NCBI GenBank assembly: GCA_965221985.1
Contig: OZ244928.1
Location: forward strand, 2,294,001-2,358,000
Direction of reading: 5' to 3'
DNA length: 64,000 nucleotides
DNA from: J054 sp965221985
Lineage (GTDB): Bacteria; Pseudomonadota; Gammaproteobacteria; Steroidobacterales; GCA-2729495
The notes beneath the pieces were generated by a model. That model saw nothing but the letters and a program-made list of their open reading frames with translations. It was not told the origin of the DNA and searched no databases. This document shows, piece by piece, positions 8,136-17,220 of this stretch. Position numbers and translations under genes: made by a program. Each line of letters opens with the position of its first letter. The first letter of the stretch is position 1.

Positions 8136-10517
8136 ATGAAGACCATGAAAGATTTCTTTCGCAGAATCTTACTGGGCAGTGCTTTGCTGTCATGTTTCGC
8201 GATGATTGGCCTGGCGCTGCCGGGTGTTGCACTTGCACAGTTCGATGAAATCGTCGTGACGGCTCGCAAGGTTGAAGAGAACCTTCAGGACGTGCCGATT
8301 GCGGTGTCGCCGTTTAACGCGGAGACCATAAACGAGTTGAATCTGCAGAACCTCGATCAGTTGGCGTTGTTTACGCCGGGCCTGTCTTTCAATTCCGCCT
8401 TTGGACGCCAGTCAGGCTCGGATCGCCCGGCGGTTCGCGGTATCACCACGATTCAAAATGGTATCGGTAATTCATCGTCGATGGCCTACTTTGTTGACGG
8501 GGTTTATCAGGGTGGTACGCCTCAGACCACGACGCTGTTTAATATCGAGCGCGTTGAAATTCTCAAAGGTCCGCAATCGGCGCAATTCGGTCGCGGCACG
8601 TACTTGGGCGCTATCAACTATGTGACTCGAGGGCGTTCTGATGTTGTCGAGGGGCAAGTGCAGGCCAAGATGGGTGAGGACGACTATTACGTTGCCAGCG
8701 GTTGGGTCGGTGGCCCCATCACCGACAACTTTGGCTACTATCTTTCTCTCGGTGTGGACAAGTTCGGCGGTCAGTTCACCAATCAATTCGACGGTGAGGA
8801 CATCGGCGGGGAGCGAACTTACGACGTCACCGGTAAGCTGTTTTTTAGTCCCAGCGAGAATTTCGACGTGACTTTGCGTCTTGGCTACCAAGATGCCAAG
8901 GACGATCACTTTGCCATGTACTTACAACCGCGTGGGTTAAACAATAGCTTCTTTCGTGGTGCCGCCGGTTCTGGCATCGCGCCGCGCGCACGGGAATACT
9001 ACACCGGCGAGGCGGTTGCTGATTGGGACGCGATTAATTTACGCACCGATCTATTGGACCTAGCCGGCGGATCAGGCGTGGAAAAAGATCGCACCATTGC
9101 AACTTTGAAGTTGGAATGGGAAGTGGCCGAAGATATCGTTCTGTCAAGCACCACCGGCTACATTCGCGACGATGAGATCACCGGTTTCGATGCCTCCTAT
9201 GCCGGCTATGATCCGTTTCCGTTTCCGCCTTTAAACGGCGCGTTCTTCCAGTGGGATGACAATACCCAGAAAGATATATCGCAAGAACTGCGGGCTACCT
9301 TCGACCATGCCGAGTCCATTAGCTATCAGTTTGGTCTCTACTACTATAAAGGTGAAGCGGTAGAGAAAGATGATCGGTTTGTGACCTTGGGGGGTGTTGT
9401 GTCTAATACCAACCCCTTCACCGGCGAGGTTAGCCTGGAGAATGAAGAGATTGAAAACATAGCGGTTTTTGGGGGCGTCACTTGGAACATTTCCGATGCC
9501 TTTACCTTGGGATTGGATTTGCGCTGGGCTGAGGATGAAATCACCGTCTATGATCGGACTGCAAACAATCCGGGCTGTACCGAAGAGATTTGCAACGAGA
9601 CCTTCGATAGCTTTACACCGCGCCTAACTGGTGTTTGGACGGTGAGTGACAGTGTTAATTTCTATGCGAATATTGCCAAGGGCACCAAGCCGGGTAATTT
9701 CAACAATAATATTCCGGTGGATCGTCCGGAGCTGCGCAAAGTCGACGAAGAAGAGGCCATGAACTATGAGATTGGCGCCAAGACCGTCTGGCTCGACGGA
9801 CGGGCGAATGCCAACCTCGCGCTGTATTTTCTCGACGTGGAAGATCAGCAACTCACCACGGTGGTTGAGTTGGCCGGTGGCAGTACGACTTCAGTCTTGC
9901 AGAATGCCGGTGAAACCGAAGTGCTGGGCCTGGAGTTCGATGGCGCGATACAGTTCACGGACAATCTAATTGGTGGGGTGACCTACGCCTATACCGATTC
10001 TGAGATCACGCGGCGATTCAGTCGGGACCAGGCGGATCTACTGGGTGGTGATGGTACTTTTGAAAGTGTTCAGACGCTCGGCGACGTATCGGGCAACACG
10101 AGTCCGCGCGTACCGGAGCACACGGCGAGTCTATTTACGCGCTTTGAACAGCAAATAACGGGGGATTCAAGTTGGTTTGTGAGTGCGACCTATGCCTACG
10201 AAAGTTCCCGCTTTGCTCAAGAGCACAACCTGATTGAAACCGGTGATCGGGATCTGATTGGCCTGCAGGCAGGCTACTCGGTAAATAACTGGGACTTCAC
10301 CGTCTGGGGTAAGAACATTACTGACGACGATACACCTGTCGACATTCTGCGATACATCGATCGCCGCAGTGGCAGTCTAACCGGCTGCGCCGCGGTTGAT
10401 CCCGCTGCGGATTGCTCCGGCGCCAGCACCAGTCCACGTGGTTTTGCGTTGACTCCGCAGCGGCGGAAGCAATGGGGCGTCACCGTGAACTACCGTTTCG
10501 GTGGGCAAGCTGATTAG
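8136..10517 (+). CDS. TonB-dependent outer-membrane receptor
   Basis: About 793 residues from the ATG at 8136 (the ATG at 8145 is equally possible; GGGG lies upstream of both). A signal peptide ends near GVALAQ and is followed directly by the TonB box DEIVVTARK. The plug domain follows (VPIAVSPFNAETINEL, then AVRGITT, then VDGVYQGG, IERVEILKGPQSAQFGRGTYLGAINYVT). The long barrel ends in an aromatic C-terminal strand (GVTVNYRFGGQAD). Such receptors import large or scarce ligands; the EIVVTARK-VEENLQDVPIAV type is abundant in marine and degradative gammaproteobacteria and is not siderophore-specific. Control by the divergent MarR gene is likely. Confidence 0.95.
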   Translation: MKTMKDFFRRILLGSALLSCFAMIGLALPGVALAQFDEIVVTARKVEENLQDVPIAVSPFNAETINELNLQNLDQLALFTPGLSFNSAFGRQSGSDRPAVRGITTIQNGIGNSSSMAYFVDGVYQGGTPQTTTLFNIERVEILKGPQSAQFGRGTYLGAINYVTRGRSDVVEGQVQAKMGEDDYYVASGWVGGPITDNFGYYLSLGVDKFGGQFTNQFDGEDIGGERTYDVTGKLFFSPSENFDVTLRLGYQDAKDDHFAMYLQPRGLNNSFFRGAAGSGIAPRAREYYTGEAVADWDAINLRTDLLDLAGGSGVEKDRTIATLKLEWEVAEDIVLSSTTGYIRDDEITGFDASYAGYDPFPFPPLNGAFFQWDDNTQKDISQELRATFDHAESISYQFGLYYYKGEAVEKDDRFVTLGGVVSNTNPFTGEVSLENEEIENIAVFGGVTWNISDAFTLGLDLRWAEDEITVYDRTANNPGCTEEICNETFDSFTPRLTGVWTVSDSVNFYANIAKGTKPGNFNNNIPVDRPELRKVDEEEAMNYEIGAKTVWLDGRANANLALYFLDVEDQQLTTVVELAGGSTTSVLQNAGETEVLGLEFDGAIQFTDNLIGGVTYAYTDSEITRRFSRDQADLLGGDGTFESVQTLGDVSGNTSPRVPEHTASLFTRFEQQITGDSSWFVSATYAYESSRFAQEHNLIETGDRDLIGLQAGYSVNNWDFTVWGKNITDDDTPVDILRYIDRRSGSLTGCAAVDPAADCSGASTSPRGFALTPQRRKQWGVTVNYRFGGQAD

Positions 10518-10549
10518 TCGAACAGCGCTAAGTAGCTAGGACCACAATA

Positions 10550-10586
10550 AAAGCCCGCACTGACTGTCGTCGGTGCGGGCTTTTTC
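10550..10586. terminator. Bidirectional terminator between the receptor and beta-propeller genes
   Basis: A 10-bp stem AAGCCCGCAC / GTGCGGGCTT with a 12-base loop, A-rich on the left and TTTTT on the right, so it can terminate both convergent genes. Confidence 0.85.
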
Positions 10587-10618
10587 ATTCACGTCTGCCG
10601 CTTAGTTAGCCGCGGGGC

Positions 10619-11689
10619 TCATGGGCTTGGATCGGCCACCAAGGTATTTACCGCGACCGAAGCCATGCATTTGATGCAAACTTTTGTCAGTGCCGTAAAT
10701 TCCCCGTCATCCAGGTCTAGCTTTGCCAGCGTGCCGTCGTACCAATTGCCAATATAGGCGAAATCTTCATTGGGCGAGATACCAATGACGGACCAACCAA
10801 ATCCCTGCAGGGGATAAATTCGCAGTTCGTCACCCGCTTCATTAATGAGATCGAGTCGGTTTCCCATACTAATGAGCAGTCTCGCGCTGGATAAGGCGGC
10901 CAGGGCAAAGTGCATTTGCGGCTGCAAATCAGTATTGCGCGGGATATCCGGCAGCTGACGACCGTTTGCCAGGTCATAGCGCATTAACCGCGGGCCTGTT
11001 TCCGAAACGTAAATCAAACTATTGCCGTCGGCCGATAACACCGAGTGGCTAACCGCGAAGCTGCCGGTGACGCCGCCATGGACATCGGGGTCATAGGTTT
11101 TCACCAGCTCGTCGTCGCGGTTAAACCGGTAAATGTCGCCATCGCCGAACTTGGTGGCCTCGCCGGGTAGCGCGGGGTGACGCGTGGTCAAGGGCAGTGG
11201 CTGGTTGTCCGCGACCAATGCTTCGCTGAGTAATAGACTGCCATCCTCGGGGAAGTGCGCCATGGACAGCGGACGTTTTAAATATTGCCGGTTTTCCAGC
11301 TGCCGGCCGTCTGGGGATACCCGCAGAGCCAACCAGGACCACATGTCAAAGGCCCATAGGGTGCCGTCGGGCGCAAAGGACAGCCCGCTGATCAAATGGC
11401 TGCTGCCCTCGACCCAGAGCACGCCTTTCAAATTCAGATCCGCATCGTATTGGAGGATCCTGCCGCGCCCCGCGTGATCGTCCTTGGGATTATTGAGCTG
11501 GGTGGCCCCGACGAATACGTCGCCTTGGGCAAAGGGCTTAAGGCCGATTTGCTCCGGGCTGACTTCAATCAAATCACTAATGACGGTCTGTTTGGCCGGC
11601 TGCGCGTGGGTAAGCGTGGCTACCAGCAGTAGCAGGGGGGTTACTTTAAGAAAAGTATTTAAGGTATTATTATTAAAAGAATATTGCAT
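10619..11689 (-). CDS. Secreted beta-propeller (SMP-30/NHL-like) protein
   Basis: A 356-residue protein with an N-terminal signal peptide (FLKVTPLLLLVATLTHAQP). Repeated blade-like segments follow: GRGRILQYDADLNLKG, ISGLSFAPDGTLWAFDMWSW, MAHFPEDGSLLLSE, GDIYRFNRDDELVKTYDP, VLSADGNSLIYVSETGPRLMRYDL, VIGISPNEDFAYIGNWYDGTLAKLDLDDG. The pattern 'x-F-x-P-D-G-x-L-W' is typical of six-bladed SMP-30/NHL propellers. No catalytic residues are obvious. A C-terminal KVCIKC pair may form a disulfide. It is convergent with the TonB receptor; a link is possible but unproven. Confidence 0.7.
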   Translation of the reverse strand: MQYSFNNNTLNTFLKVTPLLLLVATLTHAQPAKQTVISDLIEVSPEQIGLKPFAQGDVFVGATQLNNPKDDHAGRGRILQYDADLNLKGVLWVEGSSHLISGLSFAPDGTLWAFDMWSWLALRVSPDGRQLENRQYLKRPLSMAHFPEDGSLLLSEALVADNQPLPLTTRHPALPGEATKFGDGDIYRFNRDDELVKTYDPDVHGGVTGSFAVSHSVLSADGNSLIYVSETGPRLMRYDLANGRQLPDIPRNTDLQPQMHFALAALSSARLLISMGNRLDLINEAGDELRIYPLQGFGWSVIGISPNEDFAYIGNWYDGTLAKLDLDDGEFTALTKVCIKCMASVAVNTLVADPSP

Positions 11690-12256
11690 TGATTTCGTCT
11701 TGACCTGAGTCGCGATTTCGGCCGCAGTAGGCGCTGTTCTATCACGGACTTCGCGGCGAAGTCACGGCGCGGCAGCGGCCAGTGACCAAATTGGCGCGCG
11801 TTGTTGGGGGTTGGCCGCTAGATGCGGTTTCGAGATACCGCCGTCAATTCGCCACGGGGCCTTGGCAAGTGGCAGCGGCCGTCCGTTGGAGAGTATTCCC
11901 GCGGATGGTCTCCCCTGCTGCTCCTGGGGCAAGCACGATTTCCCTTGCCACTGCGCGCCCTTGGGCCCAACTGCTGGGTTTACCACACTTGATGGTTCCG
12001 ATAGACTACGCGGCCTGCGGAGCGGGCTGATTTCCCAAGCGGCGGCATGCTTGGAAAATCAATGGCTTAGATCTTGGGCGCTGTTGAGAACCGGATCAAA
12101 GCCAGGTCCTGCTGCCAAGTTTGCTAGCAATGGCCCCGCATGGGGCTATTTGTTTATGGGCTGGTCGTTGAGCCAGTGTTGTCCCGGCTGGCCGGGGCGC
12201 AACGCAGGAGTGGGCCATTGGCCCATTTTTTGTTTGCTCTTTATGGAGAGCGGGCA
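11690..12256. other. Long leader/intergenic region upstream of rimP
   Basis: About 570 bases with no supported gene. I looked for a tRNA, as is common upstream of rimP in gammaproteobacteria, but saw no T-arm consensus. The only clear element is the terminator-like hairpin at 12211-12231. Confidence 0.5.
12211..12231 (+). terminator. Terminator-like hairpin in the rimP operon leader (possible attenuator)
   Basis: TGGGCC-ATT-GGCCCA followed by six T, ending 26 bases before the rimP start. Hairpins of this form are common just upstream of rimP-nusA in gammaproteobacteria (a rimP leader is catalogued). Because it lies inside the transcript leader, it is more likely a regulatory attenuator, perhaps NusA-responsive, than an end point for an upstream gene. 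Confidence 0.6.
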
Positions 12257-12745
12257 GTGAGTGATTTACGTGAGCGGCTCTGGGCGATGCTGGAGCCAGC
12301 GGTGGGTGCCCTGGGTTACGACCTGGTGGAGCTGGAATTCAAGCCGGGTGGCGGTGGTTTACTGCGGCTATTCATTGATACCGAAGTGGGTATTGGCTTG
12401 GAGGATTGTGAGCGGGTGAGCCGGCAGGTGTCCGGGCTCCTCGATGTGGAGGAACCGATTCCAGGGAATTACACCCTGGAGGTTTCGTCGCCGGGCCTAG
12501 ACCGAAAACTGGTTCGCCCGGAGGACTTTGATCGCTTCGTCGGTCACCGCGTGAACTGTAAGTTGACGCGTTTGGTGAACGGCCGGCGGCGACTAAAGGG
12601 CGACTTGCTGCGTCGCGAGGACGACGTGGTGGTGATTGATGTAGACGGTAGTGAATTCGAGGTGCCCCTGGCGACCATTGAAACGGCGCGTTTAATGCCC
12701 GACCTACATGGGTCGTTGAAGGCCGGCGCGACGAAGGCGGATTGA
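12257..12745 (+). CDS. rimP: Ribosome maturation factor RimP
   Basis: A 162-residue protein from the GTG at 12257 (GGAGAG upstream); a longer frame exists but the family length is about 150, so the downstream start is chosen. The N-terminal domain has LEPAVGALGYDLVELEF and LRLFIDTEVGIGLEDCERVSRQVSGLLDVEEPIPGNYTLEVSSPGLDRKL, the RimP signature. The C-terminal SH3-like domain follows (FVGHRVNCKL, RRRLKGDLL). RimP assists 30S maturation. First gene of the nusA-infB operon; nusA begins 4 bases after its stop. Confidence 0.95.
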   Translation: MSDLRERLWAMLEPAVGALGYDLVELEFKPGGGGLLRLFIDTEVGIGLEDCERVSRQVSGLLDVEEPIPGNYTLEVSSPGLDRKLVRPEDFDRFVGHRVNCKLTRLVNGRRRLKGDLLRREDDVVVIDVDGSEFEVPLATIETARLMPDLHGSLKAGATKAD

Positions 12746-12748
12746 AGC

Positions 12749-14266
12749 ATGAACAGTAAAGAAATCTTGATGGTGGTCGAGGCCGTTTCCAACGAGAAAG
12801 GCGTCGAAGAAGAAATCATCTTCGAAGCCATAGAACTGGCTCTGGCCCAGGCAACGCGTAAACGCTATGACGAAGATATTGACGTGCGCGTCGCCATCGA
12901 TCGTAAGACTGGCGAGTACGAAACCTTCCGGCGCTGGCTGGTTTTTGCCGATGATTCCACTGAACTGGAGTTCCCCGAGAAAGAACTGCGCATGATCGAT
13001 GCGGTGGAATACGATGCCGACGTGCAGCCGGACGGCTTTGTCGAAGAACCCATCGAATCGGTGGAGTTCGGCCGGATTGGCGCGCAAACCGCCAAACAGG
13101 TCATCGTCCAGAAGGTCCGGGAGGCTGAGCGCAAGAAGGTGGTCGAAGAGTATGAGCAGCGAGTCGGCGAGTTGCTCAGTGGTGTCGTCAAACGGGTGGA
13201 TCGCAACGGCGTTTATATCGATCTGGGTGGCAGTGCCGAAGGCTTCGTGCCACGTGAGCAAATGATTCCGCGCGAGCCTGTGCGTCAGCAAGATCGTTTG
13301 AAAGCGGTGTTATATGAAGTTCGCTCGGAACCCCGGGGGCCGCAATTATTCATGACACGCACATCGCCGGATTTCCTGTTATCACTCTTTAACATCGAAG
13401 TGCCAGAAGTTGGCCAAGGACTCATTGAGATCCTGGGCGCGGCGCGTGATCCAGGCCTGCGCGCAAAAATTGCGGTCAAGAGCAATGATCGGCGTATTGA
13501 TCCCGTCGGTGCTTGTGTGGGCATGCGGGGTTCCCGGGTGCAGGCGGTTTCCAACGAGCTGGCCGGCGAGCGCGTGGATATTATTCTGTGGGACGACAAT
13601 CCCGCCCAGTTTGTCATTAACGCCATGTCGCCCGCCGATGTGACCTCCATCGTTGTGGACGAAGAAAAGCACAGCATGGATGTTGCCGTCGAGGAAGAAA
13701 AGCTGTCGCAGGCCATTGGCCGCGGCGGGCAAAACATTCGCCTGGCCAGTGAGCTAACGGGCTGGGAACTCAATGTGATGAACGAAGCCGACGCCGAGGA
13801 AAAGAGTGAGGCCGAGGCGCGTGAGCTGCTGGAAAAATTCCAAAAGGATTTGGATGTCGATGAGGATATTGCCTTGATCCTGGTGCAAGAAGGTTTTTCC
13901 AGTATTGAGGAAATCGCCTACGTGCCGGCCTCGGAACTCGTGGCGATTCAGGAGTTCGACGAAAATATTGTGGACGAACTGCGCAACCGCGCTCGCGATA
14001 TGTTGCTAACGCAGGCCATCGCCAGCGAAGAGCAGATTGATGAAGCCGAACCGGCCGCCGATCTGCTCGAGCTGGAAGGCATGAACAAAGAAACGGCTTT
14101 CTTACTCGCGGCGAAGGGTATTGTGACGCGGGAAGATCTCGCCGAGCAGTCCGTCGATGAACTGCTCGAGATCGAAGGCATGGAGTCGGAGCGGGCAGGT
14201 GAGCTGATTATGAAGGCCCGGGCCCATTGGTTCGAAGATGACGAGCAGGAGCAGCTTGCCAGCTAA
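12749..14266 (+). CDS. nusA: Transcription termination/antitermination factor NusA
   Basis: A 505-residue protein with the NusA order: N-terminal RNA-polymerase-binding domain (MNSKEILMVVEAVSNEKGVEEE), S1 domain (GVVKRVDRNGVYIDLGGSAEGFVPREQMIPRE), two KH domains (VGACVGMRGSRVQAVSNELAGERVDIILW; QAIGRGGQNIRLASELTGWELNV) and two C-terminal acidic helix-hairpin repeats (roughly residues 365-500, each with an L-L-E-L/I-E-G-M motif) as in enterobacterial NusA. It controls pausing, termination and antitermination. Translationally close to rimP. Confidence 0.97.
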   Translation: MNSKEILMVVEAVSNEKGVEEEIIFEAIELALAQATRKRYDEDIDVRVAIDRKTGEYETFRRWLVFADDSTELEFPEKELRMIDAVEYDADVQPDGFVEEPIESVEFGRIGAQTAKQVIVQKVREAERKKVVEEYEQRVGELLSGVVKRVDRNGVYIDLGGSAEGFVPREQMIPREPVRQQDRLKAVLYEVRSEPRGPQLFMTRTSPDFLLSLFNIEVPEVGQGLIEILGAARDPGLRAKIAVKSNDRRIDPVGACVGMRGSRVQAVSNELAGERVDIILWDDNPAQFVINAMSPADVTSIVVDEEKHSMDVAVEEEKLSQAIGRGGQNIRLASELTGWELNVMNEADAEEKSEAEARELLEKFQKDLDVDEDIALILVQEGFSSIEEIAYVPASELVAIQEFDENIVDELRNRARDMLLTQAIASEEQIDEAEPAADLLELEGMNKETAFLLAAKGIVTREDLAEQSVDELLEIEGMESERAGELIMKARAHWFEDDEQEQLAS

Positions 14267-14296
14267 CAGCTGGTAGGCCCTAGCGGAGCGAGCTAA

Positions 14297-16798
14297 ATGT
14301 CGGATGTGACGATTGCGCAATTTGCTGAGGTACTCAAAGTGCCCGTGGAGCGCTTGCTGAGTCAACTTGATGAGGCAGGTATCGCCGTGGCTGGTGCCGA
14401 CGACATTATCAGCGATGACGCCAAGATGGAGTTGCTCACTCACTTGCGCCGCAGCCACGGTCGCAAGGACGAGTCGGGTGGGGCCGCGCCCCGCCAAATT
14501 ACCTTGAAACGCCGCTCCCAAAGCGAATTGCGTTTGGCCGGCGGGCAAGGCCGTTCCCGCACCGTCAACGTCGAGGTGCGCCGCAAACGAACCTACGTGA
14601 AGCGCGATGTCTTAGAAGAAGAGGCGCGCGCGCATCAAGAGGAAATCGATGCCAAGCGTCGCTCGGAGGAAGAGTTGCTGCGGCAAAAACAGGCCGAGGA
14701 AGTGGCCAAGGCAGCGGCCGAGCGTGAGAAGAGCGAACTTGAGGCTCGCCTAAGGGACGAGGAGAACGCCAAGGCGGCCGAGGAAGCTGCGCGGCGTGAA
14801 GCCGCCGATCGGCAGCTGCGCGAAGAGCAAGCGCGCCGTGAAGCGAAAGCCAAAGAAGAACGTGAACAGGCGGCGCGCCGGGAGCGTGAGAAGAAAGACA
14901 CCCGGTATGGCCGCCGTGAGTTGCACGTTAAATCCGACATCAGCGGGCGGCGCAAGAAGAAGCGTGTCCGCCGGCGCGGACCCATCGCGGTGTCCGGCGA
15001 CGCGCAACATGGGTTCGAGCGTCCCACCGAACCGGTGCGGCGCGAGGTGCAGATTCCTGAATCCATCACCGTGGGTGAGCTTGCCCAGCGCATGGCGGTG
15101 AAGGGCAACGAGGTCATCAAGCAAATGATGCAAATGGGCGTGATGGCCACCATCAATCAGGTGATTGATCAGGACACCGCGATTCTCGTCGTGGAAGAAA
15201 TGGGCCACATTGCCCAGGCGGCGAGTGGTGATGGTGTTGAAGAATCGATTCTCGGCAATTTGCCCGAGGACGCCGGTGAAGCCGTGTCGCGTCCGCCCGT
15301 GGTTACCATCATGGGCCATGTGGACCACGGTAAGACATCTCTGCTGGACTATATCCGCACCACCAAGGTTGCGGATGGTGAGGCTGGTGGAATTACCCAG
15401 CATATCGGTGCTTATCACGTTGAGACGGACAAAGGTCAGATCACATTCTTGGACACGCCCGGCCATGCCGCTTTTACCAGCATGCGCGCGCGCGGTGCGC
15501 AGGTGACCGATGTGGTGATCTTGGTCGTGGCCGCGGATGACGGCGTTAAGCCACAAACCGAAGAAGCGATTCAACATGCCAAGGCCGCGGGCGTGCCGCT
15601 CGTAGTGGCTGTCAATAAGACGGATAAGGCCGATGCCGATCCGGAACGGGTGCGCAACGAGCTCGCGGCAAAGGAAGTCGTGCCGGAAGACTGGGGCGGC
15701 GATCATTTGTTTGTGAACGTGTCCGCGAAGACCGGTGAGGGTGTCGACGAATTACTCGACGCCATTTCTTTGCAAGCCGAGTTACTTGATTTGCGTGCCA
15801 TCGCGGAGGGACCGGCGGCCGGTGTGGTCATCGAGTCCAGTTTGGAGAAAGGCCGGGGAGCCGTGGCCACCATCTTGGTCACGCGCGGTATCTTGAATCG
15901 CGGTGACATGCTGGTAGCCGGTGAAGAGTTCGGCCGCGTGCGAACCATGATGGATGAGACGGGTAAAGTTGTTGAACGCATCGGGCCATCCATGCCGGTG
16001 GCCGTCTTGGGACTCTCCGGCACGCCCAGTTCCGGTGATGAAGTCCTAGTGCTAGAAGATGAGCGTAAGGCACGCGAGCTGGCGCAATTTAGACATGCCC
16101 GAACTCGCGACACGAAACTCGCCTCGCAACAGGCGGCCAAGCTCGAAGACATGTTCAGCCAAATGGAGTCGGGTGCGGAGTCCGGCCAGGCGGTGCAGGT
16201 TTTGGTGAAGGCCGATGTGCATGGCAGTGCCGAGGCCTTGCGTGACGCGCTCATGAAAATCTCCAATGATGAGGTGGAGGTCAAGGTCATTGGCAGCAGT
16301 GTTGGCGGTATCACCGAGAATGATATTAATCTGGCTGCCGCCTCCAAGGCCTTTGTGATTGGTTTTAATGTGCGCGCTGATGCCTCGGCCCGTGCCGCCA
16401 TTAAAGAGACGGGCGTGGATGTGCGTTATTACAGCATCATCTATGAAGCCATCGACGACGTGCGCGCGGCGGTAACCGGCATGCTCGCACCCGAGATTCG
16501 CGAAGAAATCGTGGGTCTGGCGGAAGTTCGCGAAGTATTTAAGTCACCGAAGTTTGGTGATATCGCCGGTTGCCTGGTAGTAGACGGCTACGTTAAACGC
16601 AGCAATCCGATACGCGTGCTGCGCGAAAACGTGGTGATCTACGAGGGTGAACTGGAATCGCTGCGGCGGTTTAAGGACGACGTGAACGAAGTGCGCGCGG
16701 GCACCGAGTGTGGCATTGGCGTGCGCAACTACAACGACGTGCGTGCGGGCGACCAGATCGAATGTTTCGAACGAGTGGAAGTCGCGCGGAGCCTGTAA
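14297..16798 (+). CDS. infB: Translation initiation factor IF-2
   Basis: An 833-residue GTPase. N-terminal IF2_N domain (VTIAQFAEVLKVPVERLLSQLDEAGI), a long charged Arg/Glu/Ala linker with predicted coiled-coil (residues about 110-215), a second IF2_N-like segment (ITVGELAQRMAVKGNEVIKQMM), then the G domain from about residue 335: GHVDHGKT (G1), DTPGHAAF (G3), NKTDKAD (G4). Domains II-IV follow, with the C-terminal fMet-tRNA-binding region. It delivers initiator tRNA to the 30S subunit. Confidence 0.98.
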   Translation: MSDVTIAQFAEVLKVPVERLLSQLDEAGIAVAGADDIISDDAKMELLTHLRRSHGRKDESGGAAPRQITLKRRSQSELRLAGGQGRSRTVNVEVRRKRTYVKRDVLEEEARAHQEEIDAKRRSEEELLRQKQAEEVAKAAAEREKSELEARLRDEENAKAAEEAARREAADRQLREEQARREAKAKEEREQAARREREKKDTRYGRRELHVKSDISGRRKKKRVRRRGPIAVSGDAQHGFERPTEPVRREVQIPESITVGELAQRMAVKGNEVIKQMMQMGVMATINQVIDQDTAILVVEEMGHIAQAASGDGVEESILGNLPEDAGEAVSRPPVVTIMGHVDHGKTSLLDYIRTTKVADGEAGGITQHIGAYHVETDKGQITFLDTPGHAAFTSMRARGAQVTDVVILVVAADDGVKPQTEEAIQHAKAAGVPLVVAVNKTDKADADPERVRNELAAKEVVPEDWGGDHLFVNVSAKTGEGVDELLDAISLQAELLDLRAIAEGPAAGVVIESSLEKGRGAVATILVTRGILNRGDMLVAGEEFGRVRTMMDETGKVVERIGPSMPVAVLGLSGTPSSGDEVLVLEDERKARELAQFRHARTRDTKLASQQAAKLEDMFSQMESGAESGQAVQVLVKADVHGSAEALRDALMKISNDEVEVKVIGSSVGGITENDINLAAASKAFVIGFNVRADASARAAIKETGVDVRYYSIIYEAIDDVRAAVTGMLAPEIREEIVGLAEVREVFKSPKFGDIAGCLVVDGYVKRSNPIRVLRENVVIYEGELESLRRFKDDVNEVRAGTECGIGVRNYNDVRAGDQIECFERVEVARSL

Positions 16799-16836
16799 GC
16801 GCTTGGCACTAGGGCCATGGTCTACAGATAACCGTC

Positions 16837-17220
16837 ATGGCGCGTGATTTTCCCCGCAGCCGCCGGGTCGAAGAACAGATCCAGCGAATCCTCAGCGACG
16901 TATTACGCAGCGGCGTACGTGATCCTCGTTTGCAGGAAGTTATTGTCACGGCCGTGCGCGTCTCCAAGGACCTCAGCGTGGCCTGGGTCTACGTGACTTC
17001 CTTAGATCTTGAGCATTCGGGTCCGGCCCTGATCGAAGCTTTAAACCGTGCCGCCGGTTTCTTTCGCAGCGCGGTGGCCGCGGAGTTGACCGTGCGCCAC
17101 GCGCCCGAAATTCGCTTTCGTCACGATGACAGTGCGCAGCGGGCCGCCGACATGGACGAACTCATCGAACGCGCTTTGGGACCAGATCGTAACGGGCAGC
17201 CGCCGGAGGAGGGCAGTTGA
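16837..17220 (+). CDS. rbfA: Ribosome-binding factor A
   Basis: A 127-residue KH-type protein: FPRSRRVEEQIQRILSDVLRSGVRDPRLQEVIVTAVRVSKDLSVAWVYVT and a C-terminal APEIRFRHDDSAQRAADMDELI, the RbfA signature. It binds the 30S subunit during late maturation of 16S rRNA. Its stop overlaps the truB start by 3 bases in the GTTGA junction, so the two are translationally coupled. Confidence 0.97.
   Translation: MARDFPRSRRVEEQIQRILSDVLRSGVRDPRLQEVIVTAVRVSKDLSVAWVYVTSLDLEHSGPALIEALNRAAGFFRSAVAAELTVRHAPEIRFRHDDSAQRAADMDELIERALGPDRNGQPPEEGS

Noticed and set aside
11690..12256. A tRNA gene upstream of rimP as in many gammaproteobacteria
   Set aside because: No GTTC-type T-arm or acceptor pairing could be found.
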